Of a DNA stretch of 30,266 bases, positions 1-13,751 are shown piece by piece. How positions within the stretch are numbered: the stretch's first letter is position 1; every line of letters begins with the position of its first letter. Source of the DNA: Nymphaea colorata (taxonomy: Eukaryota > Streptophyta > Magnoliopsida > Nymphaeales > Nymphaeaceae); contig NW_022204879.1 of the NCBI RefSeq assembly GCF_008831285.2, positions 1 through 30,266 of the forward strand. Reading direction: 5' to 3'. The notes beneath the pieces were generated by a model. That model did not search any database and was not told the DNA's origin. It was given only the letters and a program-made list of their open reading frames with translations. The position numbers were made by a program, and so were the translations under genes.

Positions 1-69
1 CCCAACCCCAACCCCAACCCCAACCCCAACCCCAACCCCAACCCCAACCCCAACCCCAACCCCAACCCC
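1..69. repeat. Left telomere, C4A2 repeats
   Basis: Uninterrupted CCCCAA repeats (about 11.5 units) from the first base to 69, complementary in type to the right end. This is the oligohymenophorean-type telomere (C4A2/G4T2), unlike the C4A4 of spirotrichs. The left end of the macronuclear chromosome is therefore present. Confidence 0.98.
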
Positions 70-220
70 TTTAAATGTATATTGTAGTCAATGCTTCAAA
101 TATTGCTTCATTTGCAAAGATGAGGATTGGGAAAAAGTATAAGCAAAGACATATAAATGTCTTGCCTGTGAGCCAGTATAATGATCATCGTTATCTTTAA
201 TCTGTTTATAATACATATCA
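70..220. other. Left subtelomeric spacer
   Basis: About 150 bp between the telomere and the stop codon of the first gene. It has no ORF I can support and would hold the 3' flank of the leftmost, telomere-directed gene. Confidence 0.6.
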
Positions 221-1257
221 TCAAGTATTGATGTCCACTCTAAACCCATAACTAATCTTCCGACTCTTGAAAATGTCAGCAATCTGAATTCCAAAGTTAA
301 GTTTAGAATCCTTGCCCAAACTCAATGGGAAACTTGTCTGAAAGGTAAGGTCAGCTAGTTGGTTTATTCCGAATTTCAAAGTATTTTTGGCGAATTTCTT
401 TTCGATTATGCTCTAAATTGTCTTTGTTCGCTTGGCATTGAAATCATATTTATACTGAATAGCTGAAATGTTACCTCTGCCATAAGAGCCAGGGTCTATG
501 TGGGCCTCGCTATATAGTCAACGATAAGATAATCGAAATAATTTTCGATTTTGGAGTATTTAAGTGAATAGTTTCTCAAGCCATCAACTTCTCCTCTCAG
601 GAAAATTTGATGCTTGGGATGTGGCTTGACCTCTAAGACCACGTTATTGGTTTGCAGGTTCCTGCAGCCATAGTCAAAGAGAGATATTACTCCAGCATTG
701 AATAATGAACTTTTGTAAAGGAATTTCCCGTATAGGAAGTATTAGCTTTGCCGCTCGTAGAGAAAAGCGGAAAGATTTGTATCGAATTAGAAGTTAGGAG
801 TGACTTTTGAGATACCGAATTGAATGGATGCGTTTTGGAGCTTACGATCAGCGAAAAGCCGAGAATATATGATAGTCTTTTATGATTATGTATCATCCTC
901 CACCTTTTTCGGTGCTTTTGACTTTTACGTGACAACTTACGTCCTCTCATTATTTTTATCATTCAATGATTATGCTTGTGCCACTTATCCTTTGTCCAAC
1001 TGATACCCATAATACAATTTGATGCTTCCATTGCCAAGAGTAGTCTCAAGGAATTTATTCCTTCCAAACCTATGGTTTAATTTTGCGCTATCGGTGAGGA
1101 AGCATTTACCAGATCTCACCTCTACTAGTTCCTCCAGTTCAAAACTGGTCCTCGGGTTATTTGATCTAAAGTATATGCTGAGAGGCTTGTTGTAGCAAAA
1201 GTCTTTGGTGAGTTGTTCGTAATCAAAGAAGGAAAAATTTTGATCTTTTGTATACAT
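221..1257 (-). CDS. Mitochondrial porin/VDAC-like beta-barrel protein (tentative)
   Basis: Read with TAA/TAG as Glu and a 20-nt intron at 455-474, this is one open frame of 338 codons ending in TGA at 221-223. The chosen ATG (1255-1257) follows an in-frame TGA at 1309-1311. The protein lacks long hydrophobic helices. It has a Lys/Glu-rich stretch near the middle and then alternating-pattern strands to the C terminus, where segments such as INQLADLTFQTSFPLSLGKD and KLNFGIQIADIF resemble porin beta strands. The length is close to the 280-340 aa of eukaryotic VDAC/Tom40 barrels. The family call rests on pattern and length, not on a diagnostic motif. It diverges from the SR gene across 253 bp. 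No frame breaks other than the intron were found. Confidence 0.5.
455..474 (-). other. 20-nt intron in porin-like gene
   Basis: GT-AG element GTAACATTTCAGCTATTCAG on the minus strand. Removing exactly 20 nt joins the upstream frame to the downstream frame; without it the upstream frame meets TGA. Confidence 0.8.
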
Positions 1258-1510
1258 GCCGCAATTAAAGATAGTTAATAAACATAGATATGTATACCAG
1301 CAGCCCAATCATTAAATAAAAAGACCATAGAATAAATAACCAAATTAATACCTGAAATGTGATAAAAATAACACAGAATATAGTTCTAAATTGATGGACT
1401 CTTCATAGATATTTATCATTATCACAAGTGTTGATGCCTCCTTTGCGCCTTTCTTAAAATGACTAATTATTTTGATCCCCAAATATCTATAATCACCATT
1501 AATTCCCCTT
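1258..1510. promoter_or_regulatory. Divergent intergenic region, porin-like / SR genes
   Basis: This 253-bp AT-rich gap separates two outward-facing start codons, so it must carry both promoters and 5' UTRs. No specific element could be identified by eye. Confidence 0.4.
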
Positions 1511-2254
1511 ATGTCAAAGACACCATCCCGTGATAAGGACTTCAACGACGATTCGCGAAAAGTCTTCATCACCAACATCGACGGCTCCCACCAAGAAGAA
1601 GTCGTGGAACTCTAACTGAGAAAACTTTTTGAACGCTTCGGACCCGTCGCAAAACTGAACGTCAAAAAGAATAAAAACGGATTATACTCCTTCGCCTTCC
1701 TGGAATACGATTCCGGTGAAGCAGCTTCAAACGCCATCAAAGAACTCGACCAGTATGAGCTTTTCGGAAAGCGCATGCGAGTGTAATTTCGAAAGAGATA
1801 AAGACGCCAGGACAGGCAAAGCGAAGGATGCTTCCACTGCAAACGGCCTGGACATTTCGCCAAGGAATGCCCCTAGAATAGGGATAACAGACACGACTCT
1901 AGGGACTATCGTCGAGAGTATCGAGAAGATAGAGGGGATAGATACGATCGAAGAGGAGACGACTATCGACGTGATAGGGAACGCTATGATGACAGATACC
2001 GTCCTCACTACCGGGAAGGCTATGACCGACGGGACAGGGACTATGAATACCGTCGTAGACGAAGCCCTTCTCGATCCAAGTCACACAGTCGCTCCTACCG
2101 ACGTCGTGACTACAGTTCATAATCGGAGCGTAGGTACGGGCACAGTAGCAGGAGGTATTACGATCATCCACGGGACCGTTCTGGGAGGCGTGAGGAGGCG
2201 CCTCGGAGAAGAAGGGATAGCTCTTACTCGCGCTCTCGCTCCTCTGGTCGATGA
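1511..2254 (+). CDS. SR splicing factor: RRM, CCHC zinc knuckle, RS domain
   Basis: A 247-aa protein without introns. Residues ~18-90 form an RNA-recognition motif, with RNP2-like VFITNIDG and RNP1-like YSFAFLEY followed by RMRVEF. Residues ~103-116 are a zinc knuckle, CFHCKRPGHFAKEC (C-x2-C-x4-H-x4-C). The rest is an Arg/Asp/Tyr- then Arg/Ser-rich tail of about 130 residues. This order matches SRSF7 (9G8) and plant RSZ proteins, which bind exonic enhancers and recruit U1/U2 factors in the nucleus. The TAA inside RVEF gives the Glu that RRMs usually carry there. The start ATG gives an MSKTPSRD N terminus just ahead of the RRM. A splicing factor beside genes with 20-nt introns is notable, but I infer no specialised role. 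Confidence 0.93.
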
Positions 2255-2598
2255 GCTGATATCGATGGAAAAGGATTGATTATTATGGTCAGGAGAGAAA
2301 TGGGTCTTACTGGTTCGGTTCCTTTAGGAAAGTCATGCATGTGGACAGAGAGATGGTAAGTAGAGATGTGGTGTGGTGATGGTCCTGGACAGTTTAAGAT
2401 GGTTTTGTTGGTTTTTTGGTTGGTTGGTGGTTCAAGGTTGTTTGGTATTTTGGACTGGTGGATGGATGAGTAAAGGTTTCTGGCGTGTTTTTGGTTTACT
2501 TTTGTTGGGAAGATGGTGGATGGTAAATTGAATAGAAGCACTGAAGATTAGTTTGACTTATAAATAATCAAAATACTCAAGCCCACTTGGTCGAACAT
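2255..2598. other. Intergenic region with G/T-rich strand
   Basis: 344 bp between the SR gene stop and the ABC-like gene start. From about 2290 to 2540 the plus strand is strongly purine/T biased, with repeated GGTTGGTT, TTTTGG and GGATGG runs and few C residues. It is probably the SR 3' UTR plus the downstream promoter. No gene is supported here; the minus-strand open frame is a by-product of the low complexity. Confidence 0.5.
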
Positions 2599-5500
2599 AT
2601 GAATCCTCGACGGGATTAGATAACTCTAATCATGATATTTATATCTTCTGCAATTACTGGAATCATTTTTCATACGGGTTACATCAATTATATTTTGATT
2701 TATTTCAAAAAAAAGATGAAAAACTAAAGTTCAAGAAACCTTTAAGGATAATAGCCGGTCAACCACTCCAAAATAAAGTTCAAACATTCCACATCGCGAG
2801 TATAGGTTGATCAACTGAATTAAATCTAACACAACGATTGCTTTCTCTCCAAAATACTTTGCCTCCATCATCTGAGAACAGCCCTCAGATATGTCTGTGA
2901 CGTCAATAGTAAAAAATTCTTGATGAAGATGAAAACGTCGTCAAGTATAATGAAAATTACGAACAATTCATGACCAGCACAAAACTACGTGACGTTGCCA
3001 TTGAACTCAGTACCAAAGGATAAGAATTCAATGTCCTAAACGAAGCCTTTAGGTTATAAAAATGCACCATTTTCTTGATCATACTGCTTAGTCTGATGGT
3101 CAGTGCAGCTTCAGTTGTTGTTATCTACTACCAGCAAACCCTAGCCAAATATATCATCCTACATACCCCAGATCAACAATACAAATGGTTCGGCATAATA
3201 GTCGGTTGCATCGTTGCAAGGTTTCTAATCTTCAATGTAAGTGTAGTAAAATTTAGTATCTGATGGCTTTGACCAATAACGTGGCAATTAATGTCAAAGT
3301 CGGCCTTTAAAATCTATTCATGAGAGCTATTTTCTTCCTGGATCGAAATTAGGAAGAATTGAATATGCATCGTATGAGGTTCCTGTCAATTGAAGCCCTC
3401 ATCTAAGGCATAATCTTCATCCCATACGCTCTGATCTCCTTTTGCATAATCGTTGGAGTTGTTGTTCTCCTTTTCAATCTCAACAACTATTATGGATTTA
3501 TCTACTTCGGTATCGTTCTTTTTGTCCTTATCCTTCACACAATAATCCTAATCTTCGTCTACAGAAGATTGAAACGAAACGAATAGATAAAAGACACAAT
3601 AGCAGAATAAAGCAAATGGGTTTTCAGATCATTAATTCCGCTCATCTTCGACAGGATCAGCGCCAAGATTGTCTAGAGACTGACCAAGATCAAAAATTAG
3701 TCACTCAATAGCGATAGATTCTATAATTTCTTCTATAGCTTCAGCCAATTCGCAACAGATGCAAGCACAGTAATCCCTATCATCGTCTATTACGGTATCA
3801 ATCACAATTCTCCAAAAGAAATAACCCTTCCTAATGCCTATCTTTCCGCCGTGTATCTCAGTATGCTCTATTTCCCTTTCAAGATATTCGTTTTTGGGTC
3901 GTATACGATCATTCGGGGATTTTAGCAATATTTTAGCATGATAGAAAATTTTAAAATGCATTTGAGGCAGAGAAGAATGAGGGATCAGCATTTGGTCAAG
4001 TTCAATGATCTAGAATACCATACATATCCTGATGATCTTGGAGATTGCTTCAATTATAAATACTAACCAAAAAACACGGAAGAAACTGAAGAACAAATAC
4101 CAACAGCAATATAACTGAAGAAATCTCCAAGCAATACTTTCTTTGATCTTAATCTCCAAGAAGGAGAAACCGTGATGGCTTATTTCAACACAAACAATAA
4201 GAACCAAGTGGAAAGATACATAAAAGAACTGATAAATACTTTGCCTTTTGAAAAGACTGTTGCAATTATCAATGAAAATCATTTCATTCTTCCTGATACG
4301 TTCCTTGAAAATATTCTCTTCTATTCAGAATATGATGAATAACGCTTTCACAGTATACTCAAACTGATGGAATTGGATTACTTTATTCCCCAAATTTAGG
4401 CCCTCGGAAACACTTATCTCAATTTCAGAATGGCAAAATATTACGAATGGCATTAATGCAGACTCTAGCTATGCAGGGCATTATACAATAGCGTTGATTA
4501 TCTCATCATCAACAAGTACATAGTCATTGAAGATATGCAACTCCTGAAGACAATTATCGACTATCGCAAAAAATAAGGAAAAACAACGTTTATTGCCAAT
4601 AATTGGAACATGAATGCATTTTCACTTGCGGATAAGGTTATGTTCTTTGAGGATGATAGAAGGGAGATTGGATTTTACAGCTAATTCTAAAGGAAGTAGG
4701 GCAGTATTTTAAATTACATACAAAAAAACTTGAAAAAGTAAGGGGTGTAGATAAAAAAATCATAAGAGATTGCTACACTCCATGAAAATTTCCTTGCACT
4801 AATGAACAAAAAGACAAAACCACTCTAACTTCAGCGCTCTATCTACTTTAAATTCTTCGGATATGCGCATTATGGTGGAGCAATTGTCGTCATTCTTGCC
4901 TTGATGGCTCCTATAAGTTTCAAAGTCTATATGAGCTGGCTCATCGGTCAATCAACCAAAAGAGTCATCTATCCCGATATCATCATCTTTGGAGTTTTGT
5001 ATCTCTTCTTCATCTTCCTAAGAGGAATTATTCTCTCCTTCTATTTCCGCCAATCCTCTTCATAACTTTTCAAGAAAATCATCACAAAGCATCGATCCTT
5101 GTGTGGAGACCAGATACTGAGTATCTATAAGGATAAAGATGATAAAATTGATAGCGATTTCAAAAAAGTGGACAGTAACCTTGTCATATGCTTCGAGCTT
5201 GGCTTCTCAATCTATGTGGAAACTTATGGCTCTTTGGTTATCATCGCTCTGGGTCAACCGATAGTCCTTGCCATGGGACTTCCGGTTATGATCCTCACAG
5301 GAATAGTCAACGTCCTCTACAGTAAAATCTAAAGAAAAATTCTAGTCCTTAGGGAAAGATATGAATAGTAATTGAAAGTTTTTGTAAACCATTGCACAAC
5401 AAGAGCCCTCACCATCTATAAATATGGAAGATACCAACAGATCCAAGAAAAATTCAATAAAATGCATAGAATCTTGGTCATGTTCACTTGCAATGAAATG

Positions 5501-6496
5501 TGGGTGCTTTCAGGTATGAGAATGCTGGGATAAATTATCATCATCATTGGAGTTATTGTCTTCCTAGTCATCATGATATAAACCCAATACAAACAGACAA
5601 GCAACCTAGCCATGGTCTCGTATGGAGTCAGTTTGTTCATCAATATGAATTTCTCCTATCGTTTCAACTTGAAAACCTTTGCTGTCATCGATGCCCAAAC
5701 CTTAGCCTTGACCAAATGCATAGACTTTTTCAAAGTGGTCGATGAGTAAGCTTAAGCATAGTAGAAGAACGATGAATAAACAGTAGAGATAAAGGAAGTG
5801 GAGACAATCTAATTCAAAGATGTTGATATTGAATTCGGTCACAACCAATGTTCAGGGATTCATTTGAAATTGTCAAAAGGAGATAGAGTAGCCGTCAGCT
5901 CAGAATCTAAAGCTCTTGTCACTCTTCCTTTCTATTTGCTAAGAAGAAAAGTTTTCAGTAAGGACCACTTGAAGGGTGATATTATCATCAACGGCGCATC
6001 GAACCAAAACTTCAATATCAATGGCCTGTTTTACCTGCATTCCAGGCCACTGTTGTCATTCAATGGAACTGTTTATGATATATGTGAGAAATGGAGCGAG
6101 AATATATCTCGAGAGGAATGCTAAAGGTAACTTAATGGATTTTTCAATGAAATCAACATCACAAAAATCTTTACAATTGATGATCCCTTGGCTACTCTTC
6201 ACATCGGTTACCAGCAAATCCTGGCGGTTTTCAGAGCAGTCAAATTCTAAAAATGCAAGATATTGATCATGATTTCCGCCTTTGACTATTTGGACATTTT
6301 GACACGCATCAAGATCTAAAAATATCTGATATCCCACAAAGCAATATCAATCTTGATATCAATCACAAACAACCCTGAAATCACCTGCTTGTATGAACGC
6401 AATATCACCTTTAAGGACAATCATTTCACGTAATTGTCATCATAACATAAAAATATGGAAGAACATTCAAGAAAATAAAGGATGAAACATGAATGA
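2599..6496 (+). CDS. ABCC-type full-length ABC protein with both NBDs inactivated
   Basis: With introns 2909-2928 and 3237-3256 removed this is one frame of 1285 aa; exon 3 alone runs 3.2 kb without TGA. Layout: one N-terminal TM (~10-32), an MRP-like linker, TMD1 (~150-400), NBD1-like region (~495-690), TMD2 (~737-1020), NBD2-like region (~1054-1265). The NBD fold is traceable: FILPDTFLENILFYSEYDE aligns with the Q-loop/NILFG segment, and CRALYNSVDYLII with the end of the signature and Walker B. But the catalytic motifs are gone. NBD1 has AYFNTNNKNQ and NBD2 has SSESKALVTL where Walker A GxxGxGKS belongs. The LSGGQ site reads YYEWHECRLE, and the H-loop His is Asn (SITNNPEIT). This is family-level alignment by eye. 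The long intact frame suggests a maintained non-hydrolysing protein rather than a pseudogene. Confidence 0.85.
2909..2928 (+). other. 20-nt intron 1 of ABC-like gene
   Basis: GTAAAAAATTCTTGATGAAG joins the N-terminal exon to the frame carrying TMD1. A 17-nt GT-AG alternative (2893-2909) also restores frame, but 20 nt matches the other introns. Confidence 0.65.
3237..3256 (+). other. 20-nt intron 2 of ABC-like gene
   Basis: GTAAGTGTAGTAAAATTTAG lies between FLIFN and YLMALTNN in the TMD1 helix. Unspliced, the frame hits TGA within four codons. Confidence 0.85.
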
Positions 6497-6544
6497 AGAT
6501 AATGATGATTTGAATAAAGCATGAATATATCATTATATTATGGG

Positions 6545-9190
6545 TCAAAAATCTAGCTTTAGACTGCTTATTTGGTCGTCCTCCTGAGAGAATTGCTATT
6601 TTATCAAATTTTTCATTATGATACGGTTGAGAGTAATATCTCTTCGAGTCAACATCTTCTTGCTGATCAATTTCGCATTAATGAATTATTCGAACTTATC
6701 CTCAGTCTTTGGTTGGATCTTAGGTAAAAGACTTTGGTTTACTTGCTTTTTCAAGCTGTTGATTTATTACATGTGACGACGTGCCGCCTTTGCATTCACT
6801 TATAACTGTTGTCTCTTTTTCATCTATTATTCCGCCTTTATACTGGCTGAGTAGCTCTGACTCACGGCCTTTCGAGAAGATTTGCCTTTTTTGTTGTTTA
6901 GTGATGATCCCATTTTTATCTAGTCTTTATTATCCTTGACAACGGAATATGAAGATACGTCTATTTACTTTTTTGAGAGGATAGGGTCTGTATTTTTATT
7001 TTAAGCTTGAGAAAAAGCTTTTCTTTTGTTTATCTTTACCTATAGATAATCCTCCTTTTCCTATTTTTACACCTTTCGTTTACCTCCCTATTTTTTCAAT
7101 AATAAAAACTTTTCCTTAATGTCTATCTCTGCGAATTTTCGATTATTTTCGTAATCCTCGCCATCATCGTCGAGACCATTGGCATCGATATGCATATCTC
7201 GCAAATAAAGCATTTTATTCCTATGCAAGACCAATATTTCCAAATCATTTGACCAAATCGTATACTTAAGTCCTTCGTCTAATTTGATCTCGAAAACCAA
7301 AACCTTTTTCAATGACCATATCTTGATCCTATTGTCGCTTCCACTCGTCATGATCAATTTTCGAATGGGGTCATAATCCAAGGCAAAGATCTAACCTTCG
7401 TGATCAATTGCATCCAAATTTTGAGTGATTTTAAGTTCTGTAGGAGAGGTGATTTTGGCAATCTAGAAGAGGCCTTTTTTGAAGACAAGAGCAAGCTTGT
7501 CTTAGAAACTGTAACAAAACTTCAAAGACCGATCGCAAAAGATAGTGAGGAAGCAATGAGCCTTATCATGTTCCAAATTGATGAATCTAAGATAATCCTC
7601 AGCGCAGTGAGAAGCAAGAATGTAAATTCCTTCCTATTTTTGCTATACAAGCTGCAAGTTGATGATGCTTTACCTATGGTAGGTCAATCTTGCCCGAATC
7701 CTTTAGATATTGTCGAGAGAAAGAATGACAATACTGCCCTTACTGCAACCGATAGTGATCAATTTTAGCTTCTATCGAAGAGAGGAAGAATCTTCTTCCC
7801 CTTTGTTGTTCTTGCGAGTGCTGAGACTATTTTATGTGATCTAAGAATCAAATTCAATATCACAGATATCGAAAAAAGAGATGAAAGTGGGTGTTTGGTT
7901 GAGAGAGTGATTTTCACTATCCATGATATGCTGCAAAGAAAAGGACTCTTCTATCTTGCTACTATTGTTTTCGATCTTTACACTGAACAACTCTCCATTC
8001 TCAACAAGCATATAGTAAGTCTCCGGATCGTACGGACAGGAAAGGACCTGTTTGATGGATTGAGCCTTGAGAGGAGGATAGAAATAGGCAATATCTATCT
8101 TATTCAAATCCTTCTTGTGCAGGTCATCACCGACTATCTGCAAACCAACGTTGGATTACAGTGTAATTTGGAAGGATTTGATGCCTCCATTTGTGGATTT
8201 GAACTTATCGAAGAAAGTGATGTTGCTATCAATCTCAGAAATGAATTCCATAGTCTTGCCGAAGGTGAGTTCTCCAAGTTAGTTGTTTTGAATAGCGTAT
8301 GCTCTGCGATGATCAACAAGCGAAAGCTCCGAATATTCTCCTTAAAAGTTATAGACCCTTAACAGTTAGAAAGTCTACAATGACCAAAGACATATGGTGA
8401 GGTCATTGGCAGCGCTGATGATGACCCTATCATCATTCGACGGCACGATTTTCTCCACAAATTTAGTATGGTAATTGCAGTTATGGATCATGATACACTC
8501 AGCCGACGAGACAGGGGAAAGCGGCAGTCTCCAAACCTTCACATTTCCATTGATTAGACCAGTGATCGTGTACTTATAACTGGTATTTAAATGGACGTAG
8601 GTGATGGCAGCTTACTTCTTCACGAGTTTTGTAACCGATGATCTCAGTTACAATTTGTTCAAAGAGTAAAAATTAATGTTTTGCGTCGACCATACATACA
8701 GCAAATTCTAAGCAAGATCGTATCCGTATCCTTTGTTCCAAGAGAGTCGGTTTTTCTCCTCAACAGAACGCAGCTATTTTCTCTAGATGTTGAACCTTAC
8801 ACTCGATAAAAATTTAGTCTCCTTCAAGTTGGTCTTCAAGTTCACCTTTAAACTCTCGATCTCAATCACCCCGATCAGCAAGAACATGCCTAGTTTTTCA
8901 ACATACTAAAATCCAACCGAATATTTGCTTTCCCAATCACTGAGCTTGGCGATGAGGTCCAAATTGCGATTATAGACGTATAATTTCCAGTCATTGCAAA
9001 GCACCATGAGGACGCCTAGCGAGGCAATAAAGGCGCAATTGATGATCCCTTTTGTCTACCAGGGGATTGATTTAGAATCCAAGTGCAACCGGTGTCCGTC
9101 GAATGCGACAAGCGGCACCAAGGAGTGAAGCGTTGGCCTGCGAATAGGAAGCGGTTTGAATGTAGGGTCTACGGACAACTCGCCTTTCAT
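6545..9190 (-). CDS. WD40-repeat protein with basic helical C terminus, 881 aa
   Basis: A single intronless frame of 882 codons ending in TGA 6545-6547. The start ATG (9188-9190) lies five codons after an in-frame TGA. WD signatures are clear: ITGLINGNVKVWRL, IISAANDLTICLWSL and MTSGSDNRIKIWSL, with weaker blades between, enough for one or two beta-propellers over residues ~30-650. After an acidic stretch the last ~180 residues are Lys/Glu-rich and helical, including ARRHMEEINSLKK. This layout resembles large ciliary and scaffold WD40 proteins, but I cannot name the orthologue. It converges on the ABC-like gene with only 48 bp between stops. Standard-code ORFs on the plus strand at 7400-8362 are shadows of it. 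Confidence 0.88.
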
Positions 9191-9371
9191 CGTTAGTTAG
9201 GCCAAGAGTCAAATAAAATAAGCAAGGATAATAAACAGTTAAACGCATATATGAAACCACATCAAAGATATGTTGAATATGGCTATGCTGTAGTAGGCAT
9301 ATGATGGGTCGGATGAAGTGTGATGGTATTCTTGAGGCTTTTAGTGATGATTGATATGGAGAAATATTAAA
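9191..9371. promoter_or_regulatory. Promoter gap of WD40 gene
   Basis: 181 bp between the stop of the upstream coiled-coil gene and the WD40 start, both on the minus strand. No element could be recognised. Confidence 0.35.
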
Positions 9372-10265
9372 TCAAGTAGTGAGTGTGAGTGATACCGGTC
9401 GTGGATATGACCCTGGCCTTGATTGCGACTCTGACGTAGCTCTTCCCTTCGGCAAGGGTACCATTAATGTCTAATACTCTTGCAGCAAATTCAAGGTTTC
9501 TTTTTTGCTATTGTGAGCCGATACAATAGATTCCTCCAGTTTCTGCCTGAGCAGGCTGTTCCTTCTCTAAAATAGCGCATTCCTTACGTATTGTTGCAAG
9601 TTGATAGTCATTTGTTTTCGTATCGACTCCTTATGTGAGATTTTTCCCTGACGAACCCTATCCTCCTGCAATTGGCTCAGCCTCATCCTTGATTTTTACA
9701 CAGATTCCCGAGCGCTTTCCACTTTGTATTTCTTTTCCTCGATCTCGATTTCCCTCTCCTGACGTATAGTCTTTTAAATTTCACTCGTGAATTCCCTTAT
9801 CTATTTAGCATCGTTTTCGTTCTTAGCTCTCACCTTTTGCACGGATTGGGATACTCTAAACCGTTCTTCCTTGGCTTTCGTCACCTTTTCAGTCACTTCT
9901 TTGCTTATTTCTTCATTCAGTTCACTTATCTTCTTCTTGCATTCGTCTTTTTCCCTCAGGGAACGTTATCTTATGGCCATCATACGTTCATACTTTTGCC
10001 TTGCGAGTTGAAGGGTTCTATTATGGCGTTGCTGTTAGATCTGGAGATACTTGATTCTATTGGCTAGGTTCATGGCCTCTTCTTGGGACCGATGCCAAGT
10101 CTACTCAACTTAAAATCTCGAAAATCTTTTCTTTCTGATGCTCTGTTATCGGGGTACATGCTGGGGAACTGCTTGCTCGTTGGTCCTGTGCTAGATCTCC
10201 TGCACCTTCACCATCAACTCCTACCAAAAATTCACCTCAGGCGTCGGGTTGTTGGTACTGATCAT
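9372..10265 (-). CDS. Coiled-coil protein, 297 aa
   Basis: One frame of 298 codons with TGA at 9372-9374 and ATG at 10263-10265. Residues ~60-270 are almost entirely charged helix, rich in Glu, Lys, Arg and Gln with heptad-like spacing (for example EEAMNLANRIKYLQIEQQ and EIREFTSEIEKTIRQE). The C terminus is Ser/Pro/Arg-rich. No signal peptide, TM segment or enzymatic motif is visible. Such proteins are common in the ciliary and cortical cytoskeleton of ciliates, but that is inference. About ten of its Glu residues are TAA/TAG codons. Confidence 0.85.
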
Positions 10266-10590
10266 TAATTTTATTAGCGATTATAGGATAGATGAAATGG
10301 ACTGGATTATTAGAAATCAAAGGGGAAGGAGTGGGATAGAGATGATAAGGGGGGAAAAATTGGGAATTGATGTGTTTTGCTTTTACGTTATATTTAAATG
10401 ATCAACCTACCACACCTTGGTTAGTTTATTACAGACTTTAATCTAATAAAAAATCCCAAAAATCTTCATTCTTCCATCCCAAACCCGCTAGCCCCGTCGG
10501 GATGATTTACCATTATCCAACTATAATACCCCCTTTAATTTCCTTCTTTTCCGCATTTAATAAAAAATATAATCCGTGCGTCAGAATCAC
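10266..10590. promoter_or_regulatory. Divergent intergenic region, coiled-coil / ankyrin-kinase genes
   Basis: 325 bp between diverging starts, AT-rich close to both ends with a more GC-rich centre near 10470-10510. It should hold two promoters. I see no repeat, RNA gene or ORF. Confidence 0.4.
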
Positions 10591-12487
<1,897 letters not shown>

Positions 12488-12668
12488 AAATTCATAAAAA
12501 AACACTCATGCTTGTTTCCTCTTTATTATCACCAAACCCCCCTATTTTTCCCTCCTCTCTCCTGTAGTCTCTCCTCCTCTCCATTACCCATGCCCTATTC
12601 CCTCCTTACTATTGTTCATCGGTAAGCTAAAACTCCATTCTGAGGGATTTGAATGTAAATTATATAAA

Positions 12669-13670
12669 ATGGACAATGACATCCCCGAGACCTCCTACTC
12701 GACCATCTTCCACTGCGACCAGTCAGTCTTCATCTGCACGCTGAGACTCCTCGAAGGAGTGGTCAGCATCGGCATGCTCTCCCTCTTCTGGAAGGGCTAC
12801 AGAGCCATCACGCGAGAACGCAACAACAAGATCACCGGTGAGGAACGCTGGCTCTACCTCCTGGCCCTCTTCCAAACCTTCCTGCTAGCCTTGTATTATC
12901 TACTCTTCGAGGAGTTCTTCATGCTGGCCACCATACGCAACTTGCTTCTCTGGATCAGTCTCAACGTGCTTCACATCTTCTGCATCCTGAACTGGTAGGA
13001 CAAGACAATCCAACAGTACTGTCAATGGGGCATCTACATCCTCCAAGGTGGCAATTTCATCCTCTGGTTCGTGATTTCCCTAGGTGACGGGAGCAGTCTG
13101 GAGAATACGGACTTCAACTTGGGTTACAATTGCATGATCAACGATTGGATGGTGATGAGCGGATGCCTACTCGTGGTTAATCTGTGCATCGCCGCTCTGG
13201 GGTACTTCAAAGTGGATAAATTGGATTTCGAAATCAAGTATCTGGATGTCAACGATACACGCAGAAGAGGGCTTATTCTGCAGGAAAAAACCAATATCAT
13301 ACTCATGGTCTGCAGTGGATTGATAGGATCCATCATCATGTTCGGCTGGGATTTCCTAGCCTATAACAATTCAACCGACCGACTCAGTTGCGAGCATCTC
13401 TTTTCCGGGGATTCAGTATTCCGCAACATTCTCTGCTTTCTATTGAAGATCATCAGCATGCAGCTAAACCCAGCTGTCATATACTACAACATCTACTTTT
13501 GCAGGAGGGAGGAGTTCGCGAAAAACACTGAAGAACCGCTGCTGGAGGGCGAGGATGGGTTTGATCCCTTTGGAAGAGGACCGTCAGTGTGCAATTTGAC
13601 GGTAAGCTCAAGGAGAAGTGAATCTTTTGCCAATCTTGCCGAAAGGGAAGAGAGGAGTAACTATCAATGA
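12669..13670 (+). CDS. Seven-TM membrane protein, 333 aa
   Basis: One frame of 334 codons; the ATG directly follows TATATAAA. Seven hydrophobic segments can be counted: around VFICTLRLLEGVVSIGML, WLYLLALFQTFLLALYYLLF, LLLWISLNVLHIFCILNW, IYILQGGNFILWFVISL, MVMSGCLLVVNLCIAALGYF, NIILMVCSGLIGSIIMFGW and LCFLLKIISMQLNPAVIYY. The tail is cytosol-like, with acidic residues then a Ser/Arg cluster that could be phosphorylated. Seven helices would fit a GPCR-like or TMEM-type receptor or transporter, but I see no DRY, NPxxY or transporter signature, so the function is open. The TAG after LNW is a Glu codon. It converges on the LC8-like gene, 81 bp between stops. Confidence 0.85.
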
Positions 13671-13751
13671 TCATCATGTATAATATTGGATAAAAATCGA
13701 GAGGAAATTGTATAATAAATCCATCGATTGTGTTTAAAAAGATGCAATAAA

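Noticed and set aside
2893-2909. 17-nt intron in the ABC-like gene
   Set aside because: Frame-compatible, but a 20-nt GTAA-AAG element starting at 2909 also works and matches the size of most introns here.
9072-9260. Minus-strand standard-code ORF with a hydrophobic N terminus
   Set aside because: It is out of frame with the WD40 protein that covers most of it when TAR is read as Glu, and its stop is only apparent under the standard code.
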